From: JALYTZ01 sp036559125
GTDB taxonomy: Bacteria; Vulcanimicrobiota; Vulcanimicrobiia; Vulcanimicrobiales; Vulcanimicrobiaceae
Direction: 5' to 3'
Assembly (NCBI GenBank): GCA_036559125.1
Contig: DATBTT010000089.1
Location: 1-25,059, forward strand
Length of the DNA: 25,059 nt
Part shown: in pieces, positions 6,550 to 14,245 of the stretch
Layout of the letters: each line of letters starts with the position of its first letter
Position numbering within the stretch: position 1 is the first letter of the stretch
The notes under the pieces: generated by a model
Seen by the model: the letters and a program-made list of their open reading frames with translations, nothing else
What the model was told of the DNA's origin: nothing
Database searches by the model: none
Made by a program: the position numbers and the translations under genes

Positions 6550-7672
6550 TATTTGGCAACGGCCCGACTGGCCGGACTTCCACGTATCCGTGGAGCAGGT
6601 GCTTCCTGAAATCGAGCTCGTGCGCCACAAGCAAGGAGCCTTTAAGGGGGTATTAGCTTTTACAGACCGCGAGCAGCGCGAGCAAGCCCTAATTGAAGCG
6701 GCCGCGGCGAGCGCCGTTCAGACCTCCGCCATTGAGGGCGAAACACTGAACTGGGACGCCGTGCGCTCCTCGGTGGCGCGGCGCCTCGGAGTGGATCGTG
6801 CCGGCCTGCCGCAGGACGACAGAACCGAGGGAGTAGTCGCAATGACGTTAGATGCAACGCGAAACTACGAACCGCCGCTCACAGAGTCGCGGATGTTTCA
6901 GTGGCATTCCGAGTTATTCCCACGTATGTTGGGTCAGCGCGAGCGCGACATCGTCATTGGGTCGTGGCGGCAGCCGGCGGGTGACCCAATGCAGGTTATC
7001 TCGGGTCCGCTCGGGCGTGAGCGCATCCACTTTGAGGCTCCACCGGCAAGCAATGTGCCCGGCGAAATGAGGAAATTTATTGCGTGGTTCAATACCAGCC
7101 GCGGCACGGAAAATGGCCTGATTCGCGCCGCCATAGCTCACCTGCGCTTTCTAACCGTGCATCCGCTTGCAGACGGTAATGGAAGAATTGGACGTGCGAT
7201 TGCCGATATGGCCTTATCTCAGGACGAAAAATCGGCAGATCGGTTTTACAGTATGTCGGCGCAGATTCATCGCGAAAAACAGTCGTATTATGAGATGCTT
7301 GAGCGGGCGCAACGGTCTTCGCTTGACGTAACAGAGTGGGTGAAGTGGTTTATAGGATGCCTTGCGCGAGCCGTCGATGCATCTCAACACATAGCTGAAC
7401 GAACGCGTAGAGCCGCTGAATTTTGGAATGACCACGCATCTGCTAACCTAAACGAACGGCAACGGACCGTCCTGCACCGCGTCTTAGGCAACTTCGACGG
7501 CGACCTTAATTTGCGCAAGTACATCGCAATTTCGGGTGCACCACGAGCCACGGCGCAACGCGACCTTGCTAATCTGGCCCAACGCGGAATTCTGGTTCCC
7601 GCTGGCGCCGGCAAAGCGACTCGGTATCAAATTCCGCCGCCGCCGAACGATAACGATACCGGCACATACTAG
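6539..7672 (+). CDS. Fic family AMP-transferase, DUF4172-type N-terminus, C-terminal winged helix
   Basis: The protein has 377 residues. The N-terminal MRRYIWQRPDWPDFHV matches the conserved opening of DUF4172-Fic proteins, which fixes the start although there is no Shine-Dalgarno. The inhibitory helix motif [S/T]xxxE[G/N] is T62-SAI-E66-G67, so this is a class II, N-terminally self-inhibited Fic. The core motif HPLADGNGRIGR (residues 208-219) keeps the catalytic His and the GNGR phosphate-binding residues, so AMP (or other NMP) transfer to a hydroxyl side chain is expected. Residues about 305-370 form a winged helix (LNERQRTVLHRVL...SGAPRATAQRDLANLAQRGIL...GKATRYQI), probably the DNA-binding part recognising the TGAGGCG dyads. 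It is monocistronic, with a strong terminator 8 nt after the stop. The target protein is unknown. Confidence 0.93.
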   Translation: MRRYIWQRPDWPDFHVSVEQVLPEIELVRHKQGAFKGVLAFTDREQREQALIEAAAASAVQTSAIEGETLNWDAVRSSVARRLGVDRAGLPQDDRTEGVVAMTLDATRNYEPPLTESRMFQWHSELFPRMLGQRERDIVIGSWRQPAGDPMQVISGPLGRERIHFEAPPASNVPGEMRKFIAWFNTSRGTENGLIRAAIAHLRFLTVHPLADGNGRIGRAIADMALSQDEKSADRFYSMSAQIHREKQSYYEMLERAQRSSLDVTEWVKWFIGCLARAVDASQHIAERTRRAAEFWNDHASANLNERQRTVLHRVLGNFDGDLNLRKYIAISGAPRATAQRDLANLAQRGILVPAGAGKATRYQIPPPPNDNDTGTY

Positions 7673-7679
7673 CAAGTGA

Positions 7680-7709
7680 AAAAGGCCCCGTTAACAAACG
7701 GGGCCTTTT
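7680..7709 (+). terminator. Rho-independent terminator after fic
   Basis: The 13-bp perfect stem is AAAAGGCCCCGTT / AACGGGGCCTTTT with an AACA loop. The flanking A- and T-runs make it potentially bidirectional. Confidence 0.92.
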
Positions 7710-7919
7710 CGATCTTGACATCATACGATTCGCGTTGCTTCACACCGAACTATGCGATTGCACACAAAATAACCGGTTTCGGACTAGCCAGCGTGCGTCC
7801 GCACCAACCCCAACTAGCTCGTTAGTCACGAATTTCACCTTGTCTCGGCGGCTCCGGCTCATGCGTGTCGAACCGCAATCGAATCGGCCAGAATCTAGCG
7901 GCGCATCGACGGAGGTGCC

Positions 7920-9614
7920 TTGAGAGTCTTCGCAGTCGTTTTGTCCGTACTCTACGCCCTTTCGTTTGGAATCCCGTCATTGCTGGCGATGAACGGGTAC
8001 TACGGCACAGTCGGTATTGTTCGAGCTGGTGCAACCGCGGTGCTTGCGCCCCACGAGGACGTAAATACTGTAGGCTCCGTTGTCCCGGGCTCCGCGGCCG
8101 CAAGAGCTCATATCGCACCGGGCGATGTGGCGGTGCCGCTCGCGGGCGAGTCGGCTCTTGTCGTGCAAAGGGTATTCCACCGCATTCCGGCAGTAGCTCC
8201 AATCCAGTACGCCGTGATTCACCACGGGCAGCGCCGTATCGTGTCGCTCGTTCCGAGTCACGTACGCACCTCCACGCATGACGATGTGCTTATTATCGCC
8301 CAGCTCGTACGCGGGATGATCATCGTACTCATCGGCGCGGCGCTCGTATTGCTTCGCCCGAGTACAATGACCGCTGCGTTCTTTGTTTTGTGCTTGCAAT
8401 TTGGCGAGCTCGCCCATCCGACCAATAATCTAGAGCTCGTTGCCGGCGTTCCGTATTTCTGGAAGCCGCTCTTTCTTGTGCTAACCTGCATCGTCACCGG
8501 AGCCGGGCCTGCCGTTGCCGCATTATTTTGCGTGCGGTTCCCGACAGGCGAGCCGCTCCCATTGTGGCGCCCTGTTGAAAAACTGCTAGTGACGCTAGCG
8601 TCATTTACGATTCTAGCTTACTTCTTTGCACTGCTTGCAGGCGGGACATATACACCGACGGGCAGCGTGCTCTACCGAACTTTTACCGTCGCGACTTGGG
8701 TGGGCTACGCCGTTGCCACAGTTTCGTTTCTCGCGCGTTACCGCGCTGCATCCGGCGAGGACCGGCAACGTCTACGGTGGGTGGCGATAGGCTTGGGAAG
8801 CTTTCTTTTGAGTTACATGCTATTTTGGATCGCGCAAAATGTTCCCGCGGCGCCAACCGAACTGAACACGTGGGCACAATTCATAAACGTCTTACCGCTA
8901 ACCGTGCTCTACGCGATCGTTCGCCATCACGTCATCGACGTGCGCGTCGCAGGGGGGCGTGCCTTCGCATTTGCAATGCTCTCGGCAATTCCGGTGGCCC
9001 TTTTCAGCATCGCGGATTGGGGGCTGAGCAATAGGGTGCAGAGCACTCGATTGGGATCGATCGTCGAGGTGAGCATTGCGATCGCCTTCGGGTTTTGGGT
9101 GAACTCGATTCAGCACCGCATCGACGCCGTGATCGAATCGGTGTTCTTTCGCCGTAGCCGGGCTGCCGGGGAACGGCTGCGATCCGTTGCGCTGCAAATC
9201 GCGCACGTCCCCAATCGCACGGATCTTGCCGCCGCGCTCGTGAACGAACCATTCGAAGCGCTCGAACTCACTTCCAGCGTACTTTTTCTTCAGCACGACG
9301 GAGCGTTTGCCGCCATCGCACAGCGCGGATCGCCCGACGACGCGCCCGCGCGCCTCGATGCCGGCAGTCACCTGCTGGCACAAGGTTGGAATGGTATACA
9401 GTTTCCGATTCTGGTGCGGCGCGAGCGCATCGGGCTCTTATTCCTTGGAGCCAAACGCAATGGAGAGCGATTCGATACCCTAGAGCGTACCGCGCTTCAA
9501 AACCTTGTTGACTCTGCCGCTTTGACCTACGACCAGTTGCAAACAACGGAACTCCAGCGGGCTCTCGAAAAATCGATGCTCGAGAATCGATCGCTGCGCG
9601 AATCCGCCGGCTAA
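7920..9614 (+). CDS. Membrane sensor: PDZ + multi-TM + GAF-like, no kinase domain
   Basis: This 564-residue protein starts at TTG 7920 with GGAGG at 7911-7915. Order of parts: TM1 (residues 2-24); a PDZ-like extracytoplasmic domain (about 48-112, VGSVVPGSAAARAHIAPGDVAVPLAG); then about eight further hydrophobic segments between 122 and 395; the cytoplasmic linker IDAVIESVFFRRSRAAGERL; a GAF-like domain (about 430-540); and a short coiled coil QTTELQRALEKSMLENRSLR. The layout, including EDRQRLRWVAIG and RHHVIDVRVAGGRA, closely follows the input half of ComP-like sensor histidine kinases. The protein ends where HisKA_3/HATPase would begin, and no kinase is encoded in the next 300 bp in any frame. 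It could be a truncated kinase or an adaptor using a kinase in trans. Confidence 0.75.
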   Translation: MRVFAVVLSVLYALSFGIPSLLAMNGYYGTVGIVRAGATAVLAPHEDVNTVGSVVPGSAAARAHIAPGDVAVPLAGESALVVQRVFHRIPAVAPIQYAVIHHGQRRIVSLVPSHVRTSTHDDVLIIAQLVRGMIIVLIGAALVLLRPSTMTAAFFVLCLQFGELAHPTNNLELVAGVPYFWKPLFLVLTCIVTGAGPAVAALFCVRFPTGEPLPLWRPVEKLLVTLASFTILAYFFALLAGGTYTPTGSVLYRTFTVATWVGYAVATVSFLARYRAASGEDRQRLRWVAIGLGSFLLSYMLFWIAQNVPAAPTELNTWAQFINVLPLTVLYAIVRHHVIDVRVAGGRAFAFAMLSAIPVALFSIADWGLSNRVQSTRLGSIVEVSIAIAFGFWVNSIQHRIDAVIESVFFRRSRAAGERLRSVALQIAHVPNRTDLAAALVNEPFEALELTSSVLFLQHDGAFAAIAQRGSPDDAPARLDAGSHLLAQGWNGIQFPILVRRERIGLLFLGAKRNGERFDTLERTALQNLVDSAALTYDQLQTTELQRALEKSMLENRSLRESAG

Positions 9615-9931
9615 TAAGCGGGCGCACCAGAAGAGGCGCGCTCGATTGCTGAAATGCGGTCGGGGTCAACATTAACTGCCTATTTTCATGGTTATCTCAC
9701 GGTTTTTCGCTAGTTAGGGTGAGACAGCATTAAAACGGTAAGAAAAGGTCGAAGCGTCCGGGCCCTTTTTTGCATCTCCAGGTGGTTAGGTGGAAATTCG
9801 TCCACGTCCTGACACCGAAGCCTATAGCGCCAATGTACGCAGATGTGAAAAGCGCCCCGTAAACCGGGGCGCTTTTGCTCGCGTTTATTGATTGCCTTCT
9901 AGAACGGTTATATAGCGCATTTTTGTCAACT
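9615..9931. other. Intergenic region between convergent sensor and secreted-protein genes
   Basis: No gene is supported. It holds a weak terminator-like element at 9743-9771: AAAAGGTC, a GAAGCGTCC loop, then GGGCCC and a T-run, forming a bulged stem. A TCTCAC/GTGAGA inverted repeat (9695-9724) has an 18-nt loop, and the strong terminator at 9848-9876 also lies here. Confidence 0.5.
9848..9876 (-). terminator. Strong bidirectional terminator
   Basis: The 12-bp perfect stem is AAAAGCGCCCCG / CGGGGCGCTTTT with a 5-nt loop. It lies 56 nt past the stop of the minus-strand secreted protein, so it ends the recombinase cassette. It can also serve the plus-strand sensor gene. Confidence 0.9.
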
Positions 9932-11311
9932 TTACATTTTCCCCGAGGTATCGTTGCCTATCGTGCCGTCCGGCCTGCGGACGATCCCGCTGCACAGTTC
10001 ATCATTCGAGCAAGGCTTTCCGTTCAGCTGAGTGGCCGAGATATCCAAAATCGAGTTCGTTGGGTGCGCGTCGTAGTAATCCCAGAGAACGGCCGTACGA
10101 TCTGGCAGTACTACCCATTGCGAAAAAGTCTTCGGTTCCTCGAACATCACCACGAACGCTCGATCCATCAGGGGCGCCATTTTGTCGGCCAAGTCTAAGC
10201 GACCGATCTTACGAAGGTCGCTCAAGAATCTGGTCCTTGTATCATTAGAAATCTGACTGCCGTCGCCGTTTTCGATGAGCACGCGTACCTTCGTCTCGGG
10301 ACGTTTCGATACGTCGCGAACCCACGGCAAGGCAAAGACTTCATCTGCAAAACGTCTCGCAGCTGGAATCGATTCCTGATTTAGAATGGTGTTGCTAACG
10401 ATCGGCAACGTCACCGTTGCGACGAACGAATTCGGAAGGTCCGGCCAGCTCAGGTCGGCATTCCACGCAAGACCGGCGTCACTCGTCGTCTCGCTTCCTC
10501 CATGCGAGATTCGAACTGAGTATTTCTTTTCGATTGGTGCCACGACGGACGCAAGGTCGTATTTCCGAAGGCGATCCCATTGAGGGGAGATTGCGGCGCC
10601 GACGATCGTCGGGAGCGCCGCAATGAGTTTATCCCGTCGAAGCCGGTCGGGGCGAAGAACCGTTTCCAGGGTTTCCTCGGGAACAAGCGCTCGCACTGCA
10701 TTGCCGATTGCCAGTTCAAACGTGGCATATTTCACATTCCCTCGCTCTACCCGCCACGGCAGCATTCCGAGACTGGGCTGGTCAGTTTCCAAGTGCACTG
10801 CCTGACCGTTTTGCAGTTCAATCTTGACCGTAATATCTACATCGTCGTCGCACGGCCTCGACTGATGAAAACTCCTGTCGAGCGCGTATGATACCACTGC
10901 GGGATCAGAATAGGATCGCAGGAACAACGCTCGCTGCTCAGGCGTATAAAAGCCTTCGCCGTGTCCGACATCGGAGAACAAAAACACTTGAAACGCCTTG
11001 GAGGCGCTAGCAGCGAGTGAAGCCTTTGTAAGTCCTAAATCAGCGACGTCTGGCCTTTCCCGAGGTTTCCGCCGTAATGCAGCGAGCAACGCGCTAACGC
11101 TCGCGGGCGATATTGCAGCGCCCGTTTTGGTAACAAACACTCCACCTTTATTGGTGATCCGCTCATGAAAATCGGAATGATCGCCAGGAAGCCCACTCGA
11201 TTCGATGTCAATCGAGATGCTGACCACGTCAGAGTATTCAGCCGCCTTAGCTAAGCCGAAGACCGACGCGATTAAGAGAAGCCCACAGATGAGGGATTTC
11301 GAGCTATTCAT
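9932..11311 (-). CDS. Unrecognised secreted protein next to recombinase genes
   Basis: This protein has 459 residues. The signal peptide MNSSKSLICGLLLIASVFGLAKA has a likely cleavage after AKA. The mature protein starts EYSDVVSISIDIESSGLPGDHSDF. I do not recognise its family. It is a mixed alpha/beta protein with no membrane segment after the signal; possible strands include FQVFLFSDVG, ITVKIELQNGQAV and AFVVMFEEPK. Three Cys (SRPCDDD, GKPCSND, ELCSG) could form disulfides in the periplasm. The ATG has GGAG about 6-9 nt upstream and lies 24 nt behind the last stop of the recombinase region on the same strand. It is probably co-transcribed with the recombinases as cargo or a passenger gene. 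The operon ends at the terminator at 9848-9876. Confidence 0.72.
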   Translation of the reverse strand: MNSSKSLICGLLLIASVFGLAKAAEYSDVVSISIDIESSGLPGDHSDFHERITNKGGVFVTKTGAAISPASVSALLAALRRKPRERPDVADLGLTKASLAASASKAFQVFLFSDVGHGEGFYTPEQRALFLRSYSDPAVVSYALDRSFHQSRPCDDDVDITVKIELQNGQAVHLETDQPSLGMLPWRVERGNVKYATFELAIGNAVRALVPEETLETVLRPDRLRRDKLIAALPTIVGAAISPQWDRLRKYDLASVVAPIEKKYSVRISHGGSETTSDAGLAWNADLSWPDLPNSFVATVTLPIVSNTILNQESIPAARRFADEVFALPWVRDVSKRPETKVRVLIENGDGSQISNDTRTRFLSDLRKIGRLDLADKMAPLMDRAFVVMFEEPKTFSQWVVLPDRTAVLWDYYDAHPTNSILDISATQLNGKPCSNDELCSGIVRRPDGTIGNDTSGKM

Positions 11312-11335
11312 TTTCCAGCTCCGTCAGCGACTCCA

Positions 11336-11626
11336 CTAGAGACCCTCCACAAAACTTATTAACTCCCGATCCTGATCTGGCGAGATGAAGACGCTCGCGA
11401 CTCCCAATTCACTGGCGTACGATAGAACGAGCTCGTTCGCGCGCTCCTGATCAAGCCCAATCTCTTCCGCGGAGCGCGCTGCTCGAGCACGCTTCGCTTC
11501 TGATGTCCGATGTTCCACGATCGCCAATGGTTTATCCTCAACGACGACGATTCCGTCAAGCCGGAGTCGCCGAATAACGTCAAGCGGTACCTCGAACAGG
11601 CCACACGGCCGCCTCCATCGGTTGCA
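11336..11626 (-). pseudogene. -1 reading frame overlapping recombinase 3' end: frameshifted C-terminus or small extra gene
   Basis: This frame is open from 11626 (just after a TGA at 11627-11629) to the TAG at 11336, 96 codons. It has natural-looking composition: PLDVIRRLRLDGIVVVED, PLAIVEHRTSEAKRARAARS, AEEIGLDQERANELVLSYA. The recombinase frame over the same DNA turns Ser/Arg-rich and unprotein-like. The frame has no ATG or good ribosome site; only TTG at 11527 is available. The likeliest reading is a frameshift near 11600-11626, so that this is the true C-terminus of the second recombinase. Alternatively it is a coupled small third gene. The DGIVVVED...IVEHR pattern faintly recalls a PD-(D/E)xK nuclease core but lacks the Lys. 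Confidence 0.45.
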
Positions 11627-12834
11627 TCAATTTCGCCGGATACAACGCGACCCATAAACCGATTTACTATCGGTCCGACTGTGACGGCCAGCGCCTCATC
11701 GAGACGTTCGGTCATAGAGGCGCCTGAGTAGTAAACCATCACGTTTTGGAGATCCGAGTGATCGAGAAGATCCTTGAGAATCTCCATCGGGCAGCCTTCT
11801 TGAACTTTTTTCGTCGCAAACCGATACCGCAGACGACGCGGCGTAACATGGAGCGGTTTGCTCGTGCGGTGGGACACAACGCCCAAGGAAATCACATATT
11901 CCTTCACCATTGATAACAGGTCCTTAGTAGTGAAATGGTACGCGAAGCGTTCGATCGTCGTCCCCACGCAGTCGGGGCGCGGAGTAAGCCGACAAAAAAG
12001 CGGTCGCGAAAAGCCCTCGGGAATGTCGAGCCGCGCATTCCGCTCGATCAACTCGTTGAACAATCTGGCAAGAAACCCGTCGAGCTTCCTCGGCTTGAGT
12101 ACAGCGCGAGGCTCAACGCCCTTCTTGATACGCGGCATATCCAACGAGTAAAAATCGTGCTCGCCGTGAATGACGTGCCTCAGGTCGCCTTCACAAAGAT
12201 AAACAAGGTTCTTCGGATTGCAACCGAGCGCCAAGAATGCCCACGTCAACGCTCGCGCGAGCAGATTATCAGTATCGCGATGGAGCGCAGCGCGGAGTGC
12301 AATTTCTTCGAGGTCGTCAATAGGGCCCTCGTCGGGATCTTCGGATAGAACCGCCTCACCTTTCGTGTTTCCTGGAATCCTTAGAGCGAGAAGCTCGTAG
12401 AGAAGTTCCGCATCTTCAAAGGCAGCAAAACCTTGATCCGCACTCCAGCGAAACCAGTCGCGCGAATAGTGAAATTTCCATTCAGACCCCGCATCCCGCA
12501 GTGCCGCAAGGCGCGCCAGTAACAGCGCCCGCATGCCAGGACTCTTGTACCGTTCGATATTCTCGAAAAGGCGTGAAAGTTCGCTGAAGACGTTCCTACA
12601 ATGGTCGTGGGACTTTGTCTCCACATTAAATCGCATGAACGCAACTAGCGACTGCGCAATCTCCGAAGGAAGAGCGGCGAAGCGCGTCCACGTCAAAACG
12701 ACACTCCTAGCAACGCCGTAAAGCCTCCAAGCTTCCCCTTCCATCAACACGGCATTTCCTGCGGCGTCATAAATCTGGCTTTGATCTCGCAGAGCGCGAT
12801 AGAGCGGGGAAACGCTATCCTCGCGAACGCTCAT
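11359..12834 (-). CDS. Second tyrosine-recombinase-like protein (Arg I replaced), C-terminus probably frameshifted
   Basis: This frame encodes 491 residues. The catalytic half shows TPRRLRYRFAT (331-341), corresponding to the HxxR box with R336 kept and Arg at the His position. LLDHSDLQNVMVYYSG (356-370) follows, with H359 and the nucleophile candidate Y368/Y369, then GPIVNRFMGRVV. At the Arg I box, LALGCNPKNLVYL (202-213) carries Asn (N206) where GxRxxxL recombinases have Arg. It may therefore be inactive alone or act as a partner subunit. From about residue 405 the sequence becomes Ser/Arg-rich while the -1 frame looks natural (see 11336-11626). The start overlaps the stop of the first recombinase by ATGA, so the two are made together. 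The N-terminal 190 residues are probably a core-binding domain. Confidence 0.8.
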   Translation of the reverse strand: MSVREDSVSPLYRALRDQSQIYDAAGNAVLMEGEAWRLYGVARSVVLTWTRFAALPSEIAQSLVAFMRFNVETKSHDHCRNVFSELSRLFENIERYKSPGMRALLLARLAALRDAGSEWKFHYSRDWFRWSADQGFAAFEDAELLYELLALRIPGNTKGEAVLSEDPDEGPIDDLEEIALRAALHRDTDNLLARALTWAFLALGCNPKNLVYLCEGDLRHVIHGEHDFYSLDMPRIKKGVEPRAVLKPRKLDGFLARLFNELIERNARLDIPEGFSRPLFCRLTPRPDCVGTTIERFAYHFTTKDLLSMVKEYVISLGVVSHRTSKPLHVTPRRLRYRFATKKVQEGCPMEILKDLLDHSDLQNVMVYYSGASMTERLDEALAVTVGPIVNRFMGRVVSGEIDATDGGGRVACSRYRLTLFGDSGLTESSSLRINHWRSWNIGHQKRSVLEQRAPRKRLGLIRSARTSSFYRTPVNWESRASSSRQIRIGS

Positions 12835-14096
12835 TGAAGCACATCGCGATCGAAGAGGCGGCGTTGGTGCGCCAAAGAGACTTCAGCTGCTTTAGTTTCA
12901 AGGTACCTGCGATTGTACTTAATGCCCTGAGAACTATCGGGATCCCAACCGTTCAGAAAATTACGGATCTCTTTCGCAAGCTCCGGCCCACATTCGACAG
13001 CGTTGAGTGTTTCAGAAAGATCGTCATTTGCGGTGTGGCGCAAGACGTGCGGACTCAAGAGGCCAGCGAATTCGCGATGCCAAAGCGAAATTTGCTTGAA
13101 AATGTTATTAACGGTAGATAAGGCGATCGGTTTTCCCGTTCGTGCCAAGAATAGGAAGGGCGTGCGATTAGCGTTTGGTAACTCGCGGCGATCCTTGACG
13201 ATGTAGCGCTGAAGACGGCCCGCTAGGCGAGCGTCTAGCGGAAGCATCCGACTCAACGTCTTCACCTGAGGCTGATGCAGTCGCGGGTCGTCGGGATCAT
13301 CCGGGAGTCGCACGACCGAAAGCGTTGGCTTTGGACCCGGTCTAAAATCGGAGGTCCGCAACTTACAAAGCTCAGCCCGTCGCACGCCGAGCGTTTGAAG
13401 CACATCGATGATGAGAGCGTTACGCTCTTGAAGCGCTAGCTGAAACGGATTTTCCGGGGAACCTGGCGTCACGACTAACGCGAGCCGACTCTTGAGCTCC
13501 GCACTAAGGCCCTTGCGGTGCGAGGATGGGTGAGATCTTGGAATACGCGCATTCATCGCGCGAATAAACCCATCGCGACGCTCGCGGATATGCTGATATC
13601 GCAGCGTCCCCGGTTCACATTTTGAGAGTACGTCAGCGAGATTCCACGCGAGGAAATCCCGCGCGATGGCGATACGGTTGGCCCATGTATCCGCTATTAC
13701 GAGCGCGAGCGCAAGCGAAGATACGTTACCGTGCGACCGGCTGTTGCGATAATCAACTCTCAGCGCGTCGACTAGCGAGACGACGGCGTGCTGATCGAGA
13801 CCACGACCGGACTCAATCAATTCATCTAAATCGACGCCGTAATGATGGGCCCACCCTAGAACTAGCGCTAGAGCGCCAAGATCGGCTTTGAGGGTCGCGA
13901 CCTGGCACCGATCTCTGCGGGCCACAAGAATGAACTGGTTGGGCCGCAGGAGCGGTAGACCGGAATCCGCGGCCACTAATAGCGGCAATTGCTCGCCACT
14001 TGAGGCTCTCGAAATACGGATCTTGTAAAGATGCGAGGGCCGAAACCGAATCCGCGATGGCTTTCTGTACGATTTTGAGCGTGGAATCTCGTTCAT
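12831..14096 (-). CDS. Tyrosine recombinase/integrase (first of an overlapping pair)
   Basis: The protein has 421 residues. The Ser/Arg-rich N-terminus is followed by a core-binding region (about 60-185) and the catalytic domain (about 215-410). Motifs: LGVRRAELCKLR with Arg I at R239; the beta-hairpin Lys in QVKTLSRMLPL (K279); SPHVLRHTAND with H350 and R353; NGWDPDSS with W384 in the His/Trp position; and a nucleophile candidate Y394 or Y398 in KYNRRYLE. The full R-K-H-R-W-Y set can be assigned, so it looks active for strand exchange. The gene overlaps the second recombinase by ATGA. An imperfect dyad TGCCAT-atgc-ATGGCA (14121-14136) sits upstream. It is most likely the mobilisation gene of an integrated element; no terminal inverted repeats were seen. 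Confidence 0.9.
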   Translation of the reverse strand: MNEIPRSKSYRKPSRIRFRPSHLYKIRISRASSGEQLPLLVAADSGLPLLRPNQFILVARRDRCQVATLKADLGALALVLGWAHHYGVDLDELIESGRGLDQHAVVSLVDALRVDYRNSRSHGNVSSLALALVIADTWANRIAIARDFLAWNLADVLSKCEPGTLRYQHIRERRDGFIRAMNARIPRSHPSSHRKGLSAELKSRLALVVTPGSPENPFQLALQERNALIIDVLQTLGVRRAELCKLRTSDFRPGPKPTLSVVRLPDDPDDPRLHQPQVKTLSRMLPLDARLAGRLQRYIVKDRRELPNANRTPFLFLARTGKPIALSTVNNIFKQISLWHREFAGLLSPHVLRHTANDDLSETLNAVECGPELAKEIRNFLNGWDPDSSQGIKYNRRYLETKAAEVSLAHQRRLFDRDVLQ

Positions 14097-14139
14097 CTTG
14101 ACGATTTTCCGCTATCTATCTGCCATATGCATGGCATAG

Positions 14140-14170
14140 AAAAAGGCCCGGTTTAAAAACCGAGCCTTTC
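14140..14170 (-). terminator. Rho-independent terminator after ssb
   Basis: The 13-bp stem runs AAAGGCCCGGTTT / AAACCGAGCCTTT with a 2-base loop. The one non-Watson-Crick position is C-A on the plus strand but G-U in a minus-strand transcript, where a run of T also follows. It therefore works for ssb transcription on the minus strand. Confidence 0.85.
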
Positions 14171-14245
14171 TCAAATGGTGAGTAACCGCCTGAAGATCTA
14201 GCGCGCGGACGCCTTCGATCTTGACGTTTACATAATTACTCTTCG

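Noticed and set aside
4626..9792. Shared CCAGGTGGTTA in two intergenic regions (about 4627 and 9779)
   Set aside because: An 11-mer match at this window size is expected by chance and the flanks differ.
10500..10530. tRNA-like T-arm (GTTCGAATC on the minus strand)
   Set aside because: It lies inside the coding frame of the 459-residue protein and no acceptor, D or anticodon arms can be built around it.
7708..14224. 12-bp direct repeat TTCGATCTTGAC at 7708-7719 and 14213-14224 as attachment sites of a 6.5-kb element
   Set aside because: A 12-mer repeated once in 25 kb is expected many times by chance and the flanks do not match. The position next to two terminators is suggestive but insufficient.
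14111..14235. Protein-like frame between ssb and the terminator (VNVKIEGVRALDLQAV...)
   Set aside because: It has no start codon and runs through the terminator stem; treated as chance.
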